The position numbers and the translations under genes are program-made. A DNA stretch of 49,229 nt from Mycoplasmatota bacterium (GTDB lineage Bacteria; Bacillota_I; Bacilli_A; Izemoplasmatales; Hujiaoplasmataceae): contig JAQIBJ010000103.1 in NCBI GenBank assembly GCA_027859085.1, positions 1 through 49,229 on the forward strand, given 5' to 3'. Below the pieces are notes generated by a model. That model was given only the letters and a program-made list of their open reading frames with translations, ran no database searches and was not told the DNA's origin. Positions 7,837 to 17,096 of the stretch are shown here, one piece after another. Position 1 is the first letter of the stretch, and the number at the start of each line of letters is the position of its first letter.

Positions 7837-8901
7837 ATGGAAAAAAAAGAAAAAATTTTAGAATTGATTAATCATTGTGGTAATGCACCAAAAGTGACTA
7901 TTATGATGCCAACAAACAGAAAATCACCAGACAACAAGAAAGATAAAATACTTTTTAAGAATCTTGTACAGGAATGTAGAAATGTCCTTGAAGAAAAATA
8001 CTCTCCACCTACATATGAAAAAATGCTTGAAAAATTGTATACATTGCATGAAGATACAATGTTTTGGTCTCATTCAACAAAAGGATTAGTGGTATTGGCT
8101 TGTAATGAGAATATTGAAACCTTTAGATTAAACAGAACGATTGAAGAAAAATCAAAAGTATCCAATATCTTTGATTTAAGAGCGGTAATGGCATACGAAG
8201 AAACAATTGGTGTTCATTATCTCGTTGATTTGGCCAAAGATAGATTTACATTATATACGATCAGAGATAAAGAAATAACAGAAATGACCGATCATGAAAT
8301 TAAGAATTCATTCACAAAATTATTTGATGATTTTGATGATGAAGGTAATTTAAATGTCGGTAGCTATGGTGGTCTTCAGGGGATGTACCATGGTCACAAA
8401 GACAAATCTGAAGAGATAAAAAAAGACCGTGATAAATTCTTTAGATACTTAGATAAAGAATTCGCAAATTTACATAAAGAAACCCAAAGTCATTTTTTCT
8501 TTGCTGGAACAAAAGAAAATATATTGACCTTTAAAAGATTGGCACAAGAAGTTTTTTATCATGATTTGGCCATTGAACAACCTTTATCATCATTGAATAA
8601 GAAATCTTTGGATGATAAGATAGAAAAAATTACTCTAAAATTAAAGGAAGAAGCTATTCAAAAGTTAAAGAAAGAACTAAATGATGCTTATAATCAACAT
8701 AAAATTATAAAAGATAAAGATGATATAATCAAAGCAATTGAAGAGCACAGTGTTTCTAAATTATATATAAATGGTAAACTATCTTATAAGAATAATTATG
8801 ATGAGATATTGTTTAAAGCGATTAAGAATAAAGTGGATGCATTTGTCATATATTCAGATAATATTGAATTAGAAAAAGATGTCATTGCTTTACATTGGTA
8901 A
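7837..8901 (+). CDS. Bacterial archaeo-eukaryotic release-factor-like protein (BaeRF family)
   Basis: A 354-residue soluble protein resembling the bacterial relatives of eRF1/Pelota. The N-terminal signature is VTIMMPTNRKSPDNKKD followed by LFKNLVQEC. A central histidine-rich segment, MYHGHKDKSEEIKKD (near residues 187-201), leads into the FFRYLDKEF helix. The C-terminal third is lysine-rich and ends in an L7Ae-like segment with AFVIYSDNIELEKD. Comparative work predicts that this family acts on ribosomes in stress, but the biochemical role of most members is untested. AAAGGAGG precedes the ATG, and promoter and terminator make it a single-gene unit. Confidence 0.75.
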   Translation: MEKKEKILELINHCGNAPKVTIMMPTNRKSPDNKKDKILFKNLVQECRNVLEEKYSPPTYEKMLEKLYTLHEDTMFWSHSTKGLVVLACNENIETFRLNRTIEEKSKVSNIFDLRAVMAYEETIGVHYLVDLAKDRFTLYTIRDKEITEMTDHEIKNSFTKLFDDFDDEGNLNVGSYGGLQGMYHGHKDKSEEIKKDRDKFFRYLDKEFANLHKETQSHFFFAGTKENILTFKRLAQEVFYHDLAIEQPLSSLNKKSLDDKIEKITLKLKEEAIQKLKKELNDAYNQHKIIKDKDDIIKAIEEHSVSKLYINGKLSYKNNYDEILFKAIKNKVDAFVIYSDNIELEKDVIALHW

Positions 8902-8909
8902 ATATATTT

Positions 8910-8935
8910 AAGGACAGTCATTTGACTGTCCTTTT
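8910..8935 (+). terminator. Bidirectional terminator between BaeRF and tetR
   Basis: AAGGACAGTC-ATTT-GACTGTCCTT with TTTT after it; the convergent tetR ends four bases further on. Confidence 0.85.
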
Positions 8936-8938
8936 CTG

Positions 8939-9538
8939 TTACTCATATAAAATTTTAAGTAGTTCATGAATGTATTTCTTTTTAAAACTGGTTTCTTTTA
9001 ACGTTAAAATATCATTCTTTGTTTTCATGCCGAGTATTTGAATGAAGAGTGGGATTGCAAAACTAGAGAACAATAACATATATTTAACTCTTAAAGTCTC
9101 TTGGTCTTCAGTTTTAGTTGATTCAGCTATCTTTTGATATATGTCCCTTGTGAATGGTGAATCGGTGAAAAATTCTTTGATTAAAATTTGGGCATTTTGA
9201 CTTTGGTATTCTTGATGAAGAAATAAATGATTGATAATACCTATATTATCGATTGCATAGGTATAGATTAAATCTAACATCCTTTCGATGGATATTTCAT
9301 TAGCAGAATTTTTAGGAAGTGAATCAATGGCGCTGGTTAGTAAGAGTTTTAGTTCATCCACAACTTCCTGTAAAACAAGATTTAATAGATTTTCTTTACT
9401 CCCAAAATGATAATTAACAGCCGCTATATTAATATAGCAACTATCCGCGATTTCTTTGATGGTGAAAGAGCCTTTTTCTTTTAATAAAGATTTGGCTGTT
9501 TTAATAATTTTTTCTTTAATATTCTGATTTTTTTCCAT
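8939..9538 (-). CDS. TetR/AcrR-family regulator
   Basis: A 199-residue repressor. The N-terminal helix-turn-helix is clear: IIKTAKSLLKEKGSFTIKEI, then INIAAVNYHFGSKENLL. The C-terminal two thirds is an all-helical ligand and dimer domain with no obvious ligand clue. The ATG at 9538 has GGAGG directly before it; the longer TTG start at 9550 would lie on that site. It is divergent from the MMPL exporter, with 131 bp between starts and a perfect palindrome in between, so it probably represses that exporter and itself. Confidence 0.9.
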   Translation of the reverse strand: MEKNQNIKEKIIKTAKSLLKEKGSFTIKEIADSCYINIAAVNYHFGSKENLLNLVLQEVVDELKLLLTSAIDSLPKNSANEISIERMLDLIYTYAIDNIGIINHLFLHQEYQSQNAQILIKEFFTDSPFTRDIYQKIAESTKTEDQETLRVKYMLLFSSFAIPLFIQILGMKTKNDILTLKETSFKKKYIHELLKILYE

Positions 9539-9556
9539 AATTACCTCCAATCATAT

Positions 9557-9671
9557 TTTAAACACCTTTTAAAATGATATTTCAATGGTCGTTTATATTG
9601 TTATTATAATCTTTTAAATGTATGATTTAAATAGGTATTTAAAATATATATTTAAAAGGGGTGTTTAAAAT
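9557..9671. promoter_or_regulatory. tetR/MMPL divergent control region with palindromic operator
   Basis: A perfect inverted repeat TTTAAATA-GG-TATTTAAA lies at 9626-9643. In addition, ttttaaacaccttttaaa just before tetR (from 9557) and tttaaaaggggtgtttaaaa just before the exporter gene (from 9651) are inverted copies of each other apart from two inserted bases. TATAAT at 9605-9610 could serve the exporter. The palindrome is the best operator candidate. Confidence 0.6.
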
Positions 9672-11709
9672 GAGCAATTTACTCAAAAAAAGATCAAGAT
9701 TGTTAATTTTGGTTATTACTTTGATCATTATTGTATTATCTGTTGTATTTTCTTTCCGTGTAAACACCAATTATGATATGACAGAGTATTTACCGAACAA
9801 CTCTGAAACAAAAGAAGGTTTAGATGTTTTAGAAGATACTTTTGGTAATCATGCAATGATCGAATTGATGATTAAAGACAAGTCCTTAAATGAAATTTAT
9901 TTAATTAAACAACAATTACTTCTTATTGATGGTATTCAAAAAATTGTCTGGTTAGATGATTTAGCTGATATTAGTGATCCTGATTCAATTAATCAGCTAT
10001 TAATTAATCAATATTATCGGAATGGTCATGCGCTATTGACATTGATTTTCATTGAAGATGGATATGCACTAGAAGTAGAAGAAGGTATCAATCAGATTAA
10101 AGAAACATTAGTTGGACAAGATTTTTATTTAAGAGGAGAGCCTTTAAATAATATTGAGGCAAGAAACATCGCTGAAGATGAAGTTCTGTCTTTAATACTC
10201 ATTATTTTACCGATATGTTTTATTATTTTAATTTTTGCATCAATGTCATGGTTAGAACCATTAATTGTGTTAACGGTTCTTGGTATAGGGGTTATTGTTA
10301 ATCTAGGAACCAATGCGTTTTTACCTAGCGTCTCATTCATTACCTTGACGATTGCTTCGGCATTACAATTAGCTATTTCATTGGATTACTCATTGTTTTT
10401 TATTCATCGATATTATGAATTTAAAGATGAAGGCTTGGATACTAAAACTTCTGTTAATAAAGCATTTAAAAAATCATTACCTGTAATCAGTGCATCTGCC
10501 TTAACAACAATGGTAGGTTTCCTTGCATTGTTGTTTATGAGATATCGTATTGGTATGGATATTGGTATTGTTTTATCAAAAGGTATATTATTGAGTTATC
10601 TAAGCGTTATCTTTTTCTTACCAGTTTTGATTGTTGTTTTTAACAAGTGGTTAGAAAAATTAAGACATAAACATTTTATGTTCCATCTTGGAGGATTAAA
10701 AAATATATTTATTAAGTTTAGATATATATTTACAGTATTAATTATTGTTTTATTGGTAGGCGGTATATTCTTACAAACTAAAACTGGATATCTTTTTGGA
10801 TCCAATGAATATGCAGGAGATGAGTCAACTGTTGCCATAGATGATGGTTTGATTAGCGAGACTTATGGTGAATATCAAACCATTACTTTGTTATTGAAAG
10901 ATTCAGACAAACAATCGGAATTAAATCTTATCCAATCATTGATGAGTTTAGAACATGTGACTAAAATCGATGCGATGTATACTGTGGTTGACCCAAGTAC
11001 GCCAGTTGCTTATTTGCCAGCTGAATTAGTTGCTGGGTATAACCAAGGTGATTATGCTAGGATGATGATTTACACCGACTTGGTTGATGAAAATGATACC
11101 TTGTTTGCATTCAGCGACCAGTTGAATCGATCGATTGATATTGAATATCAAGAATTCTATATGCTTGGATCAATTCCTGCGACGACTGAAATCAGGGATA
11201 CGGTCTTGGCTGATACACCAATTGTAATGTTGGTCAGTGTCATATTAATTGGTCTAGTTATTTTGATTGTGTTTAAGAACTTTGCAGTACCTATATTACT
11301 ACTACTGGTCATTCAAACAGCTATTTGGTTAAATATTGGCTTATTGGCCATGAATGATAGAGAAGTCATATACATTGGATACCTAGTTGTGCTTGCCTTA
11401 CAATTAGGAGCGACGATTGATTATGCAATGCTTTATGCAAGTCGGTATATAGAAGCTAGAAATGATTTTTCAAAAGCAGAAGCAATGAAACAATCACTTA
11501 AAAAAACAAGTATTCCTATTATGATATCTGGTTTGGTTTTAGCGTCGGCGGGATTCATTCAAATGTTATTCTCTGATATTCTTGTAGTTGGTGATATTGG
11601 TTTACTTATTGGTCGAGGCGCTATATTAAGTATCATTATGGTTTTATTCTTCTTGCCAAGTATATTATATGTATTTGATAAATTTATTGTTAAAAAGAAA
11701 ATTCAATAG
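9670..11709 (+). CDS. MMPL/RND-type exporter
   Basis: A 679-residue inner-membrane transporter of the MMPL family with two matching halves. Each half has one membrane segment, an extracellular loop of about 140 residues, and a block of five to six segments. The conserved aspartate-tyrosine pair of the proton path is seen in ALQLAISLDYSLFFIHRY (first half) and GATIDYAMLYASRY (second half). Length fits the short YdfJ-like MMPL group of Gram-positives. The ATG at 9670 is chosen because AGGGGTG lies before it. The substrate is unknown; drugs or lipids are usual for the family. Control by the divergent TetR is likely. Confidence 0.9.
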   Translation: MSNLLKKRSRLLILVITLIIIVLSVVFSFRVNTNYDMTEYLPNNSETKEGLDVLEDTFGNHAMIELMIKDKSLNEIYLIKQQLLLIDGIQKIVWLDDLADISDPDSINQLLINQYYRNGHALLTLIFIEDGYALEVEEGINQIKETLVGQDFYLRGEPLNNIEARNIAEDEVLSLILIILPICFIILIFASMSWLEPLIVLTVLGIGVIVNLGTNAFLPSVSFITLTIASALQLAISLDYSLFFIHRYYEFKDEGLDTKTSVNKAFKKSLPVISASALTTMVGFLALLFMRYRIGMDIGIVLSKGILLSYLSVIFFLPVLIVVFNKWLEKLRHKHFMFHLGGLKNIFIKFRYIFTVLIIVLLVGGIFLQTKTGYLFGSNEYAGDESTVAIDDGLISETYGEYQTITLLLKDSDKQSELNLIQSLMSLEHVTKIDAMYTVVDPSTPVAYLPAELVAGYNQGDYARMMIYTDLVDENDTLFAFSDQLNRSIDIEYQEFYMLGSIPATTEIRDTVLADTPIVMLVSVILIGLVILIVFKNFAVPILLLLVIQTAIWLNIGLLAMNDREVIYIGYLVVLALQLGATIDYAMLYASRYIEARNDFSKAEAMKQSLKKTSIPIMISGLVLASAGFIQMLFSDILVVGDIGLLIGRGAILSIIMVLFFLPSILYVFDKFIVKKKIQ

Positions 11710-11713
11710 AAAT

Positions 11714-11742
11714 AAGACGGTTGATTTAAATTCAACCGTCTT
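11714..11742. terminator. Bidirectional terminator between MMPL and ybaN
   Basis: AAGACGGTTGA-N7-TCAACCGTCTT hairpin between two convergent genes, with TTT after it on the plus strand. Confidence 0.8.
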
Positions 11743-11767
11743 TAATCTATTTGGGGTTTAACTGATA

Positions 11768-12172
11768 TCAACTTTCATTTCTTTTGATGACCATCTCTTT
11801 TTTTGATAAAGTTTTTAACATTAATAAATGAGTACTGACCGCTAATCCAATAGTGATCAAAAGCAATGTTAAATATTGATTATTGAGGATAATCATAGAA
11901 ATGATTAATGTTGTCCATAATAAACTAACTGATGTGATTTTGGTTTTTAAATCGATGGAGTGATAATGAATATAACTATAAATATAGATGCCAAATATTT
12001 TATGGTTTAATAACCAATTGTAAAGTTTTCTTGAACTTCTAAGATAAAAGAATGCACTAACTAAAAGAAATGGTGTCGTTGGTAATAAAGGTAATACAAT
12101 ACCAATAGTTCCTAATATTAAACTCAATGTACCTAAAGAGATGTAAAGATATTTTTTAAGTTTTATTTTCAT
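11768..12172 (-). CDS. YbaN-family (DUF454) membrane protein
   Basis: A 134-residue membrane protein with the family core [27 protein letters not shown] in its first third (quoted here in part: [12 protein letters not shown]) and the following [12 protein letters not shown]. Three to four hydrophobic segments are seen. Function of the family is unknown. It overlaps the catalase stop codon by ATGA, so it is translated after catalase in one operon, which suggests a shared condition of expression but not a shared reaction. Confidence 0.85.
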   Translation of the reverse strand: MKIKLKKYLYISLGTLSLILGTIGIVLPLLPTTPFLLVSAFFYLRSSRKLYNWLLNHKIFGIYIYSYIHYHSIDLKTKITSVSLLWTTLIISMIILNNQYLTLLLITIGLAVSTHLLMLKTLSKKEMVIKRNES

Positions 12173-13638
12173 AGACCTGCTTCAGATAAAGGTATATCTA
12201 AAGCTTTTGCAACGCCCTTGCCGTATTCTTTATCAGCTTTATAACAATGAACAATATGTCTTACTTTAATTTCTTTAGGAATATCTCCCATATGTCTTGC
12301 GGTGTTTGCAAATAATCTAACTTGTTCTTCTTTAGGCATTAATCTAAATAATTTACCGGGTTGAGTATAATAGTTATCATCATCATCTCTAAAATCATAA
12401 TTATAACCATCACCATCTATTTTTACAGGTGGTTCTTTCATATCTTGATGGTCTTGCCATTCTCCATCGCTATTTGGCCAGTAATGCGTTTTACCGCCCC
12501 CATTATCATCAACGCGCATTTGTCCGTCACGGTGATAACTATTCATTTTAGCTTTTGGTGCATTGACTGGAATCATATTATGATTAACCCCTAATCTATA
12601 ACGCTGTGCATCACCATAAGCGAAGAGTCTACCTTGTAACATTTTGTCTGGAGAGAAACTAATACCAGGAACAATGTTCGCTGGATTAAACGCAGCTTGC
12701 TCAACATCTCTAAAGTAGTTTTCAGGATTCTTGTTTAATTCAAAATAACCAACTTCAATTAAAGGAAAATCTCCTTTAAACCAAACTTTTGTTAAGTCAA
12801 AAGGATTATAAGCGAGTTTTTCAGATTCTTCCTCAGTCATGACTTGAATATACATAGTCCATTTAGGATAATCTTTATTTTCTATTGCATTAAACAAGTC
12901 ATTTTGATGACTTTCTCTGTCTTTACCAACCAATTTTTCAGCTTCTTCATCTGTATAGTTTTCAATGCCTTGTTGGGTTTTTAAATGAAATTTAATCCAA
13001 ATTCTTTCATTTTTTTTATTGATCATTGAATAAGTATGTGAACCATAACCATTCATATGACGATATGATTTTGAGATACCTCGATCACTCATTGTGATGG
13101 TGACTTGGTGAAGTGATTCCGGTAATAAAGTCCAAAAATCCCAATTATTTTTCGAGCTCCTTAGATTAGTTTTTGGATCTCTTTTTATTGCCCTGTTTAA
13201 GTCAGGAAATCTAAGTGGGTCTCTAATAAAGAATACTGGGGTATTGTTACCAACTAAGTCCCAATTACCATCTTCAGTATAAAACTTCATCGCAAAACCT
13301 CTAATGTCTCTTTCAGCATCCGCTGCGCCTCTTTCACCAGCAACTGTTGAAAATCTTACAAACATATCTGTTTTCTTGCCAATTCCATTAAAGATTTTAG
13401 CTTTAGTATATTTGCTAATATCATGGGTTAACGTAAACGTTCCAAATGCCCCTGAACCTTTCGCATGCATACGTCTTTCTGGAATAACTTCTCTGTCAAA
13501 ATGCGCTAACTTTTCTAAATACCAAACATCTTGTAAAAGCATTGGTCCTCTTTTTCCAGCTGTCATTGAGTTTTCATTATCATAAACCGGTGCTCCAACA
13601 TAATTTGTTAACTTTTTATTACCATCTTTTTTTGACAT
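12169..13638 (-). CDS. katA: Haem catalase, small-subunit type
   Basis: Splits hydrogen peroxide into water and oxygen in the cytoplasm. The 489-residue length fits small-subunit catalases. Catalytic residues are in place: H58 in [13 protein letters not shown]97 in [11 protein letters not shown]131 in [11 protein letters not shown], and haem ligand Y341 in [20 protein letters not shown] lies before the ATG. The gene ends in TGA, which overlaps the ybaN start. Mollicutes mostly lack catalase, so if the host is one, this argues for an oxygen-exposed life or acquisition by transfer; no composition break is obvious by eye. Confidence 0.97.
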   Translation of the reverse strand: MSKKDGNKKLTNYVGAPVYDNENSMTAGKRGPMLLQDVWYLEKLAHFDREVIPERRMHAKGSGAFGTFTLTHDISKYTKAKIFNGIGKKTDMFVRFSTVAGERGAADAERDIRGFAMKFYTEDGNWDLVGNNTPVFFIRDPLRFPDLNRAIKRDPKTNLRSSKNNWDFWTLLPESLHQVTITMSDRGISKSYRHMNGYGSHTYSMINKKNERIWIKFHLKTQQGIENYTDEEAEKLVGKDRESHQNDLFNAIENKDYPKWTMYIQVMTEEESEKLAYNPFDLTKVWFKGDFPLIEVGYFELNKNPENYFRDVEQAAFNPANIVPGISFSPDKMLQGRLFAYGDAQRYRLGVNHNMIPVNAPKAKMNSYHRDGQMRVDDNGGGKTHYWPNSDGEWQDHQDMKEPPVKIDGDGYNYDFRDDDDNYYTQPGKLFRLMPKEEQVRLFANTARHMGDIPKEIKVRHIVHCYKADKEYGKGVAKALDIPLSEAGL

Positions 13639-13724
13639 ATCTAATTCCTTTCTGGCCTAAGCCTTATAACTTAGTATATTTTAAAAACTGAAAATTTTAT
13701 ATAGTCCAACAATAAATAGGTGAA

Positions 13725-13756
13725 TAAAAAAAGATACACCTGTAAAAAGTGTATCT
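13725..13756 (-). terminator. Terminator at the end of the pilus operon
   Basis: On the minus strand, AGATACAC-N9-GTGTATCT followed by about seven T. The first arm overlaps the stop codon of the PilO-like gene. Confidence 0.8.
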
Positions 13757-14324
13757 AATTGATATATTCTAGATAAAATACATAAATAGTTGTCTGGATT
13801 CGGTAACTGCCATCTTCTAGTAAACTAGATTGTAAATGATCAATATAGAAAAGTTGTTCTTGACTGTGTAACAAATTTAGAAAATCTATCATTTCTGTTA
13901 AATCATCTACAGTCATAGTAATGCTTATTTCTTTAATGATTATATCGTCTGATAAATTGCCAGATAATGGATTATTTGTGGATGTGTTAATGGTAATTTG
14001 ACTTGAATCTTTCATAGTGATATCAGACATATTTAATAATAATATGACTTCATCTCTTAAATAATAATCAAAGTGATGAGATTCAAACCCAGTGTAAATC
14101 ATACTAGCAGTGATCTCTGAAGGTTCTGAAGATTGGTGTTGAGAAATTAATTGATTAATCTCTCCTTCAATCTGTGCTGTTTCAACTTCCAAAGCATCTA
14201 GTCTTTGTTCTAATACATAATTAACCATCATATATGTTGGAAAGATTATGATGAAGACTAGTAAGAATGCATAAAAGGGTCTGACTCGTGAATGCTTTTT
14301 GCCAAAGACGTTTGTTTTACGCAT
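13755..14324 (-). CDS. PilO-like pilus assembly protein
   Basis: A 189-residue protein with a short basic cytoplasmic tail, one membrane helix (about residues 17-35) and a coiled-coil of roughly 35 residues (EQRLDALEVETAQIEGEINQ). A small alpha/beta domain follows, the layout of PilO/GspM-type proteins. Sequence identity with PilO is not obvious; the call rests on architecture and on its position straight after the PilM-PilN gene, with an 8-bp overlap (ATGCGTAA). It would form the inner-membrane platform with PilN. Confidence 0.7.
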   Translation of the reverse strand: MRKTNVFGKKHSRVRPFYAFLLVFIIIFPTYMMVNYVLEQRLDALEVETAQIEGEINQLISQHQSSEPSEITASMIYTGFESHHFDYYLRDEVILLLNMSDITMKDSSQITINTSTNNPLSGNLSDDIIIKEISITMTVDDLTEMIDFLNLLHSQEQLFYIDHLQSSLLEDGSYRIQTTIYVFYLEYIN

Positions 14325-15780
14325 AATAAATAGTCACCTCCACAATACTGTCTGATATGATGTTTTCTGTTGGTTCTGAAACCATCCAAGCATCATCACT
14401 AGAGGTATCAGTTATACCATAAACTTCATAAATATTAAGAATATAATCTAAACATTCATGTGTTGTATCGCCTTCTATGGTTAAAATAATGGTTTGATCT
14501 TGAACAGAGATGTCAAAGTTAACAATTTCTATGTTACCAAACAATGCATCTTCTAAATCTTGAAATTCATTAACTGGTAGAAGTGCTTGATTTTCAGTGA
14601 TTAGTTCATAAGTATTAATGTATTCAATAGGAAGTACTAAAATATTATCTTCACTAATATTCTTTTCTATTCTATTTTTAGTGACAATTAAAGATTCATT
14701 GATGTATTGTTGATCGATGATCGTTTCTCTTGTCTCATAATACGGTAAGTAAATAACAGAAATAGAAGTAAAAATAGCCAAAGCTAAAATAATAATATAG
14801 TAGCCTAAAATTTTAAGGTAATTCAATCTTTTTAATTTAAAGTCAATAATCTTTTCATTCTTTTCTCTATTTAATAATATTTCATTAGATGCATATGCAA
14901 CAACAACACCTCTAGGCGTCGTCTCAAATAATTTATCGTAATTTTTAATGCTAAATAACTCAGCGTTTAAATGGGATATTTTAGGCAACATGTAATCTTT
15001 AACATCTTTTGAATCCAAGACTTCTTTTAGGTTGAATATAATTGCGTTGTCAATTTGTTCATTACCGCTACGCATATTGTATTGATAATAATTGGCAACA
15101 CGTTCGCAATAGATTTCAAATTGAGTAAAATAATTTTCTCTGTTGCCATCATATTCTTCAATGATACCAAAAACCAATTGGTTTTTCTCAACAATTTGAA
15201 TGGATAATAAGTGATCATAAAGACTGACCATCATAACATTTTTTTCTTTATATTTATGTTCAATATCTGTTATTTCCATCAATGCAGATACCGCCAAATC
15301 AAATACAATATCATTTACACCTAATTTTTCAAGGACATCATAATAATCTTGTAAAAGATTCTCATCTGCGATATAAAGTAATACTGAATAGTCATCTTCA
15401 GTTTCAGCTCTAATTTGATATGAAATAATAGTTTTATCAAACGGAACATGAAACTTTTTATTAATCTGTTCATTAAAATAATCTTTAATAGATTTTCTTT
15501 TTAATTCACTTTTTTTAACGGAAAACTCTCTGGTTAAAATATTTTGATCTTGTACAACAAAGCGAATAAACTTAGGCTTTATGTTATGATGTTTCCACAT
15601 CACTCTTAACCGATGCAATAACATTTCAGGTTCTTTGATATAACCATTTTCAATAACCTTTATCGGTAATTTTTCTTGCCCAAATTTTGTTTTATTATCT
15701 TCTTCGCCTAATGTTCCACCGAAAAAAGCAATACCATTATCTGTGATAAATAAGCTAAGTGGATTTTTATCTTTTTTCAT
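14317..15780 (-). CDS. Fused PilM-PilN pilus assembly protein
   Basis: A 487-residue protein. Residues 1-310 are cytoplasmic and resemble the actin-like PilM (LFITDNGIAFFGG start, NVMMVSLYDHLLSIQIVEK, and GVVVAYASNEILLN near the end). A membrane helix follows at about 323-345, then a 140-residue outer domain like PilN/GspL, starting with a coiled-coil and ending in VEVTIYYA. In most systems PilM and PilN are separate and PilM grips the short N-terminal tail of PilN; here they are one chain. The PilM phosphate-binding loops look weak, so ATP binding is uncertain. It begins 5 bp after the prepilin peptidase stop codon. Confidence 0.75.
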   Translation of the reverse strand: MKKDKNPLSLFITDNGIAFFGGTLGEEDNKTKFGQEKLPIKVIENGYIKEPEMLLHRLRVMWKHHNIKPKFIRFVVQDQNILTREFSVKKSELKRKSIKDYFNEQINKKFHVPFDKTIISYQIRAETEDDYSVLLYIADENLLQDYYDVLEKLGVNDIVFDLAVSALMEITDIEHKYKEKNVMMVSLYDHLLSIQIVEKNQLVFGIIEEYDGNRENYFTQFEIYCERVANYYQYNMRSGNEQIDNAIIFNLKEVLDSKDVKDYMLPKISHLNAELFSIKNYDKLFETTPRGVVVAYASNEILLNREKNEKIIDFKLKRLNYLKILGYYIIILALAIFTSISVIYLPYYETRETIIDQQYINESLIVTKNRIEKNISEDNILVLPIEYINTYELITENQALLPVNEFQDLEDALFGNIEIVNFDISVQDQTIILTIEGDTTHECLDYILNIYEVYGITDTSSDDAWMVSEPTENIISDSIVEVTIYYA

Positions 15781-15784
15781 ACAA

Positions 15785-16540
15785 TCACATCCCTAATAAA
15801 TTTAAGTACCATTGGATCATATTTTGCCCAAACCAATAAGTCATTAATACCCCAATACTAATCATTGGAATAAATGCCATTTCTTTTCCTGATTTAATTC
15901 TAGTTAAAAGTGCATAAATTAAACCAATAAAAGAGGCTAAGAATATTGCCAATAAACCTTCAACAAATGTTAAAGCAAATCCTATCATAAGAAATAACTT
16001 AACATCCCCGCCACCTAGTGATTCTTTCTTAAAAGCAAATTGACCAAGTAATGCAATAGCAATTAATACGCCAAATAAACCAATTGAAGATAATAAATAA
16101 GTTATAAAATCATTTTGTATTATGCGTATAATGACAAAAAAAACTAAACCAATTAGCCAAGCCCTATCAATCACTTCATGATAATATAAATCACTAACTG
16201 TTTGAATCAACAATACGGTGATTAAAACAAAAGACAGTAGTAGTTCTAAATTTAAGTCGCCAATAATCATATAAGTCGATAAAAATAAAATACCTCCCAA
16301 TATTTCAAATAAAGGGTATTTAATGGATATTTTTTCTTTACAATAACGACATCTTCCTAAATTAACAACATAGCCCAATATAGGAAAAACATCGATTAAT
16401 CTTAATTGATGTTCACAATGGTCACAATAGCTCCTACTTTTTTTTGGCTCATTTCTAGGAATTCGATACCCTAGCAAATAAGCAAAAGAAGCAAACAAGG
16501 CTCCTAATAAAAATATAAATATACCATAGATAATCTCCAT
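15785..16540 (-). CDS. pilD: Prepilin peptidase / N-methyltransferase
   Basis: Cuts and N-methylates prepilins at the membrane. The 251-residue, eight-segment protein has the cytoplasmic zinc tetracysteine (CDHC and CRYC) and the catalytic aspartates of GXGD-type peptidases: one in DLYYHEVIDRAW and one in GGGDVKLFLMIG. A full tetracysteine domain suggests that methylation is retained, as in PilD rather than shorter forms. The stop codon is TGA. It would process all four prepilin-like proteins of this cluster. It has its own promoter after the pilin terminator. Confidence 0.95.
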   Translation of the reverse strand: MEIIYGIFIFLLGALFASFAYLLGYRIPRNEPKKSRSYCDHCEHQLRLIDVFPILGYVVNLGRCRYCKEKISIKYPLFEILGGILFLSTYMIIGDLNLELLLSFVLITVLLIQTVSDLYYHEVIDRAWLIGLVFFVIIRIIQNDFITYLLSSIGLFGVLIAIALLGQFAFKKESLGGGDVKLFLMIGFALTFVEGLLAIFLASFIGLIYALLTRIKSGKEMAFIPMISIGVLMTYWFGQNMIQWYLNLLGM

Positions 16541-16566
16541 AATAGTCTCTTTCCTTCTTTTACTAT

Positions 16567-16595
16567 ATTATACCGATAATAGAAGTAATTGTCTA
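16567..16595 (-). promoter_or_regulatory. Promoter for pilD-pilMN-pilO
   Basis: Minus-strand TAGACA (16590-16595), 17-bp spacer, TATAAT (16567-16572), about 27 bp before the pilD start codon. Confidence 0.7.
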
Positions 16596-16613
16596 TTATT
16601 AATAAATATAGAC

Positions 16614-16640
16614 AAAAAAAAGAAGACCGAAGTCTTCTTT
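16614..16640 (-). terminator. Terminator of the major pilin gene
   Basis: Minus-strand AAAGAAGAC-TTCG-GTCTTCTTT with a stable TTCG loop and eight T. It lies 18 bp after the pilin stop and before the pilD promoter. Confidence 0.9.
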
Positions 16641-16657
16641 AGTTTAAAATTTAGTAA

Positions 16658-17041
16658 TTATGCAGGTTCTACTTCATATCCGTCTAGATAAATTGCGGAA
16701 TCAGTGTAAGTTAGATTACCACTTGCATCAAATGTGATATCTACAATATCGATTATTGTTGTGCCTTCGGCATCTTCAGAAAATACAGTTGCACTTATAT
16801 CAATCTGATTTGGAGAAATATCATCTAATGTGAATGCTGCACCAGGATCCTCACTTGTTGCATAAAGTCTTGCTGCATCTAATACATTTGCCCATTCTGT
16901 TTCAGCTGCCTTTGTTCTTTGGTTTTCGATTAAGTTTCCGATTGTAGGCACTGCAATGGCTGCAATAATACCTAATATTACTACAACTGCTAGTACTTCA
17001 ACTAACGTAACACCTTTTCTATTTCTTAGTAATTTGAACAT
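16658..17041 (-). CDS. Major type IV pilin-like protein
   Basis: A 127-residue prepilin with a textbook class III signal: RNRKG then VTLVEVLAVVVILGIIAAIA, with cleavage after G10 and glutamate at mature position 5. The mature protein of about 117 residues has the long N-terminal helix and a small acidic beta domain with no cysteines, similar in size to ComGC/GspG-type pilins. AGGAGG precedes the ATG. Its own promoter and terminator isolate it from the machine genes, which fits the major subunit needed in large amounts. Confidence 0.93.
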   Translation of the reverse strand: MFKLLRNRKGVTLVEVLAVVVILGIIAAIAVPTIGNLIENQRTKAAETEWANVLDAARLYATSEDPGAAFTLDDISPNQIDISATVFSEDAEGTTIIDIVDITFDASGNLTYTDSAIYLDGYEVEPA

Positions 17042-17096
17042 TATGTTACCCTCCTATAAAAATATTTTATCACTTAATTTACATCTATTACCTATA

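Noticed and set aside
9550-9670. Upstream non-ATG starts for tetR (TTG 9550) and the MMPL gene (GTG 9661)
   Set aside because: Both would begin on or before the ribosome binding site that serves the downstream ATG.
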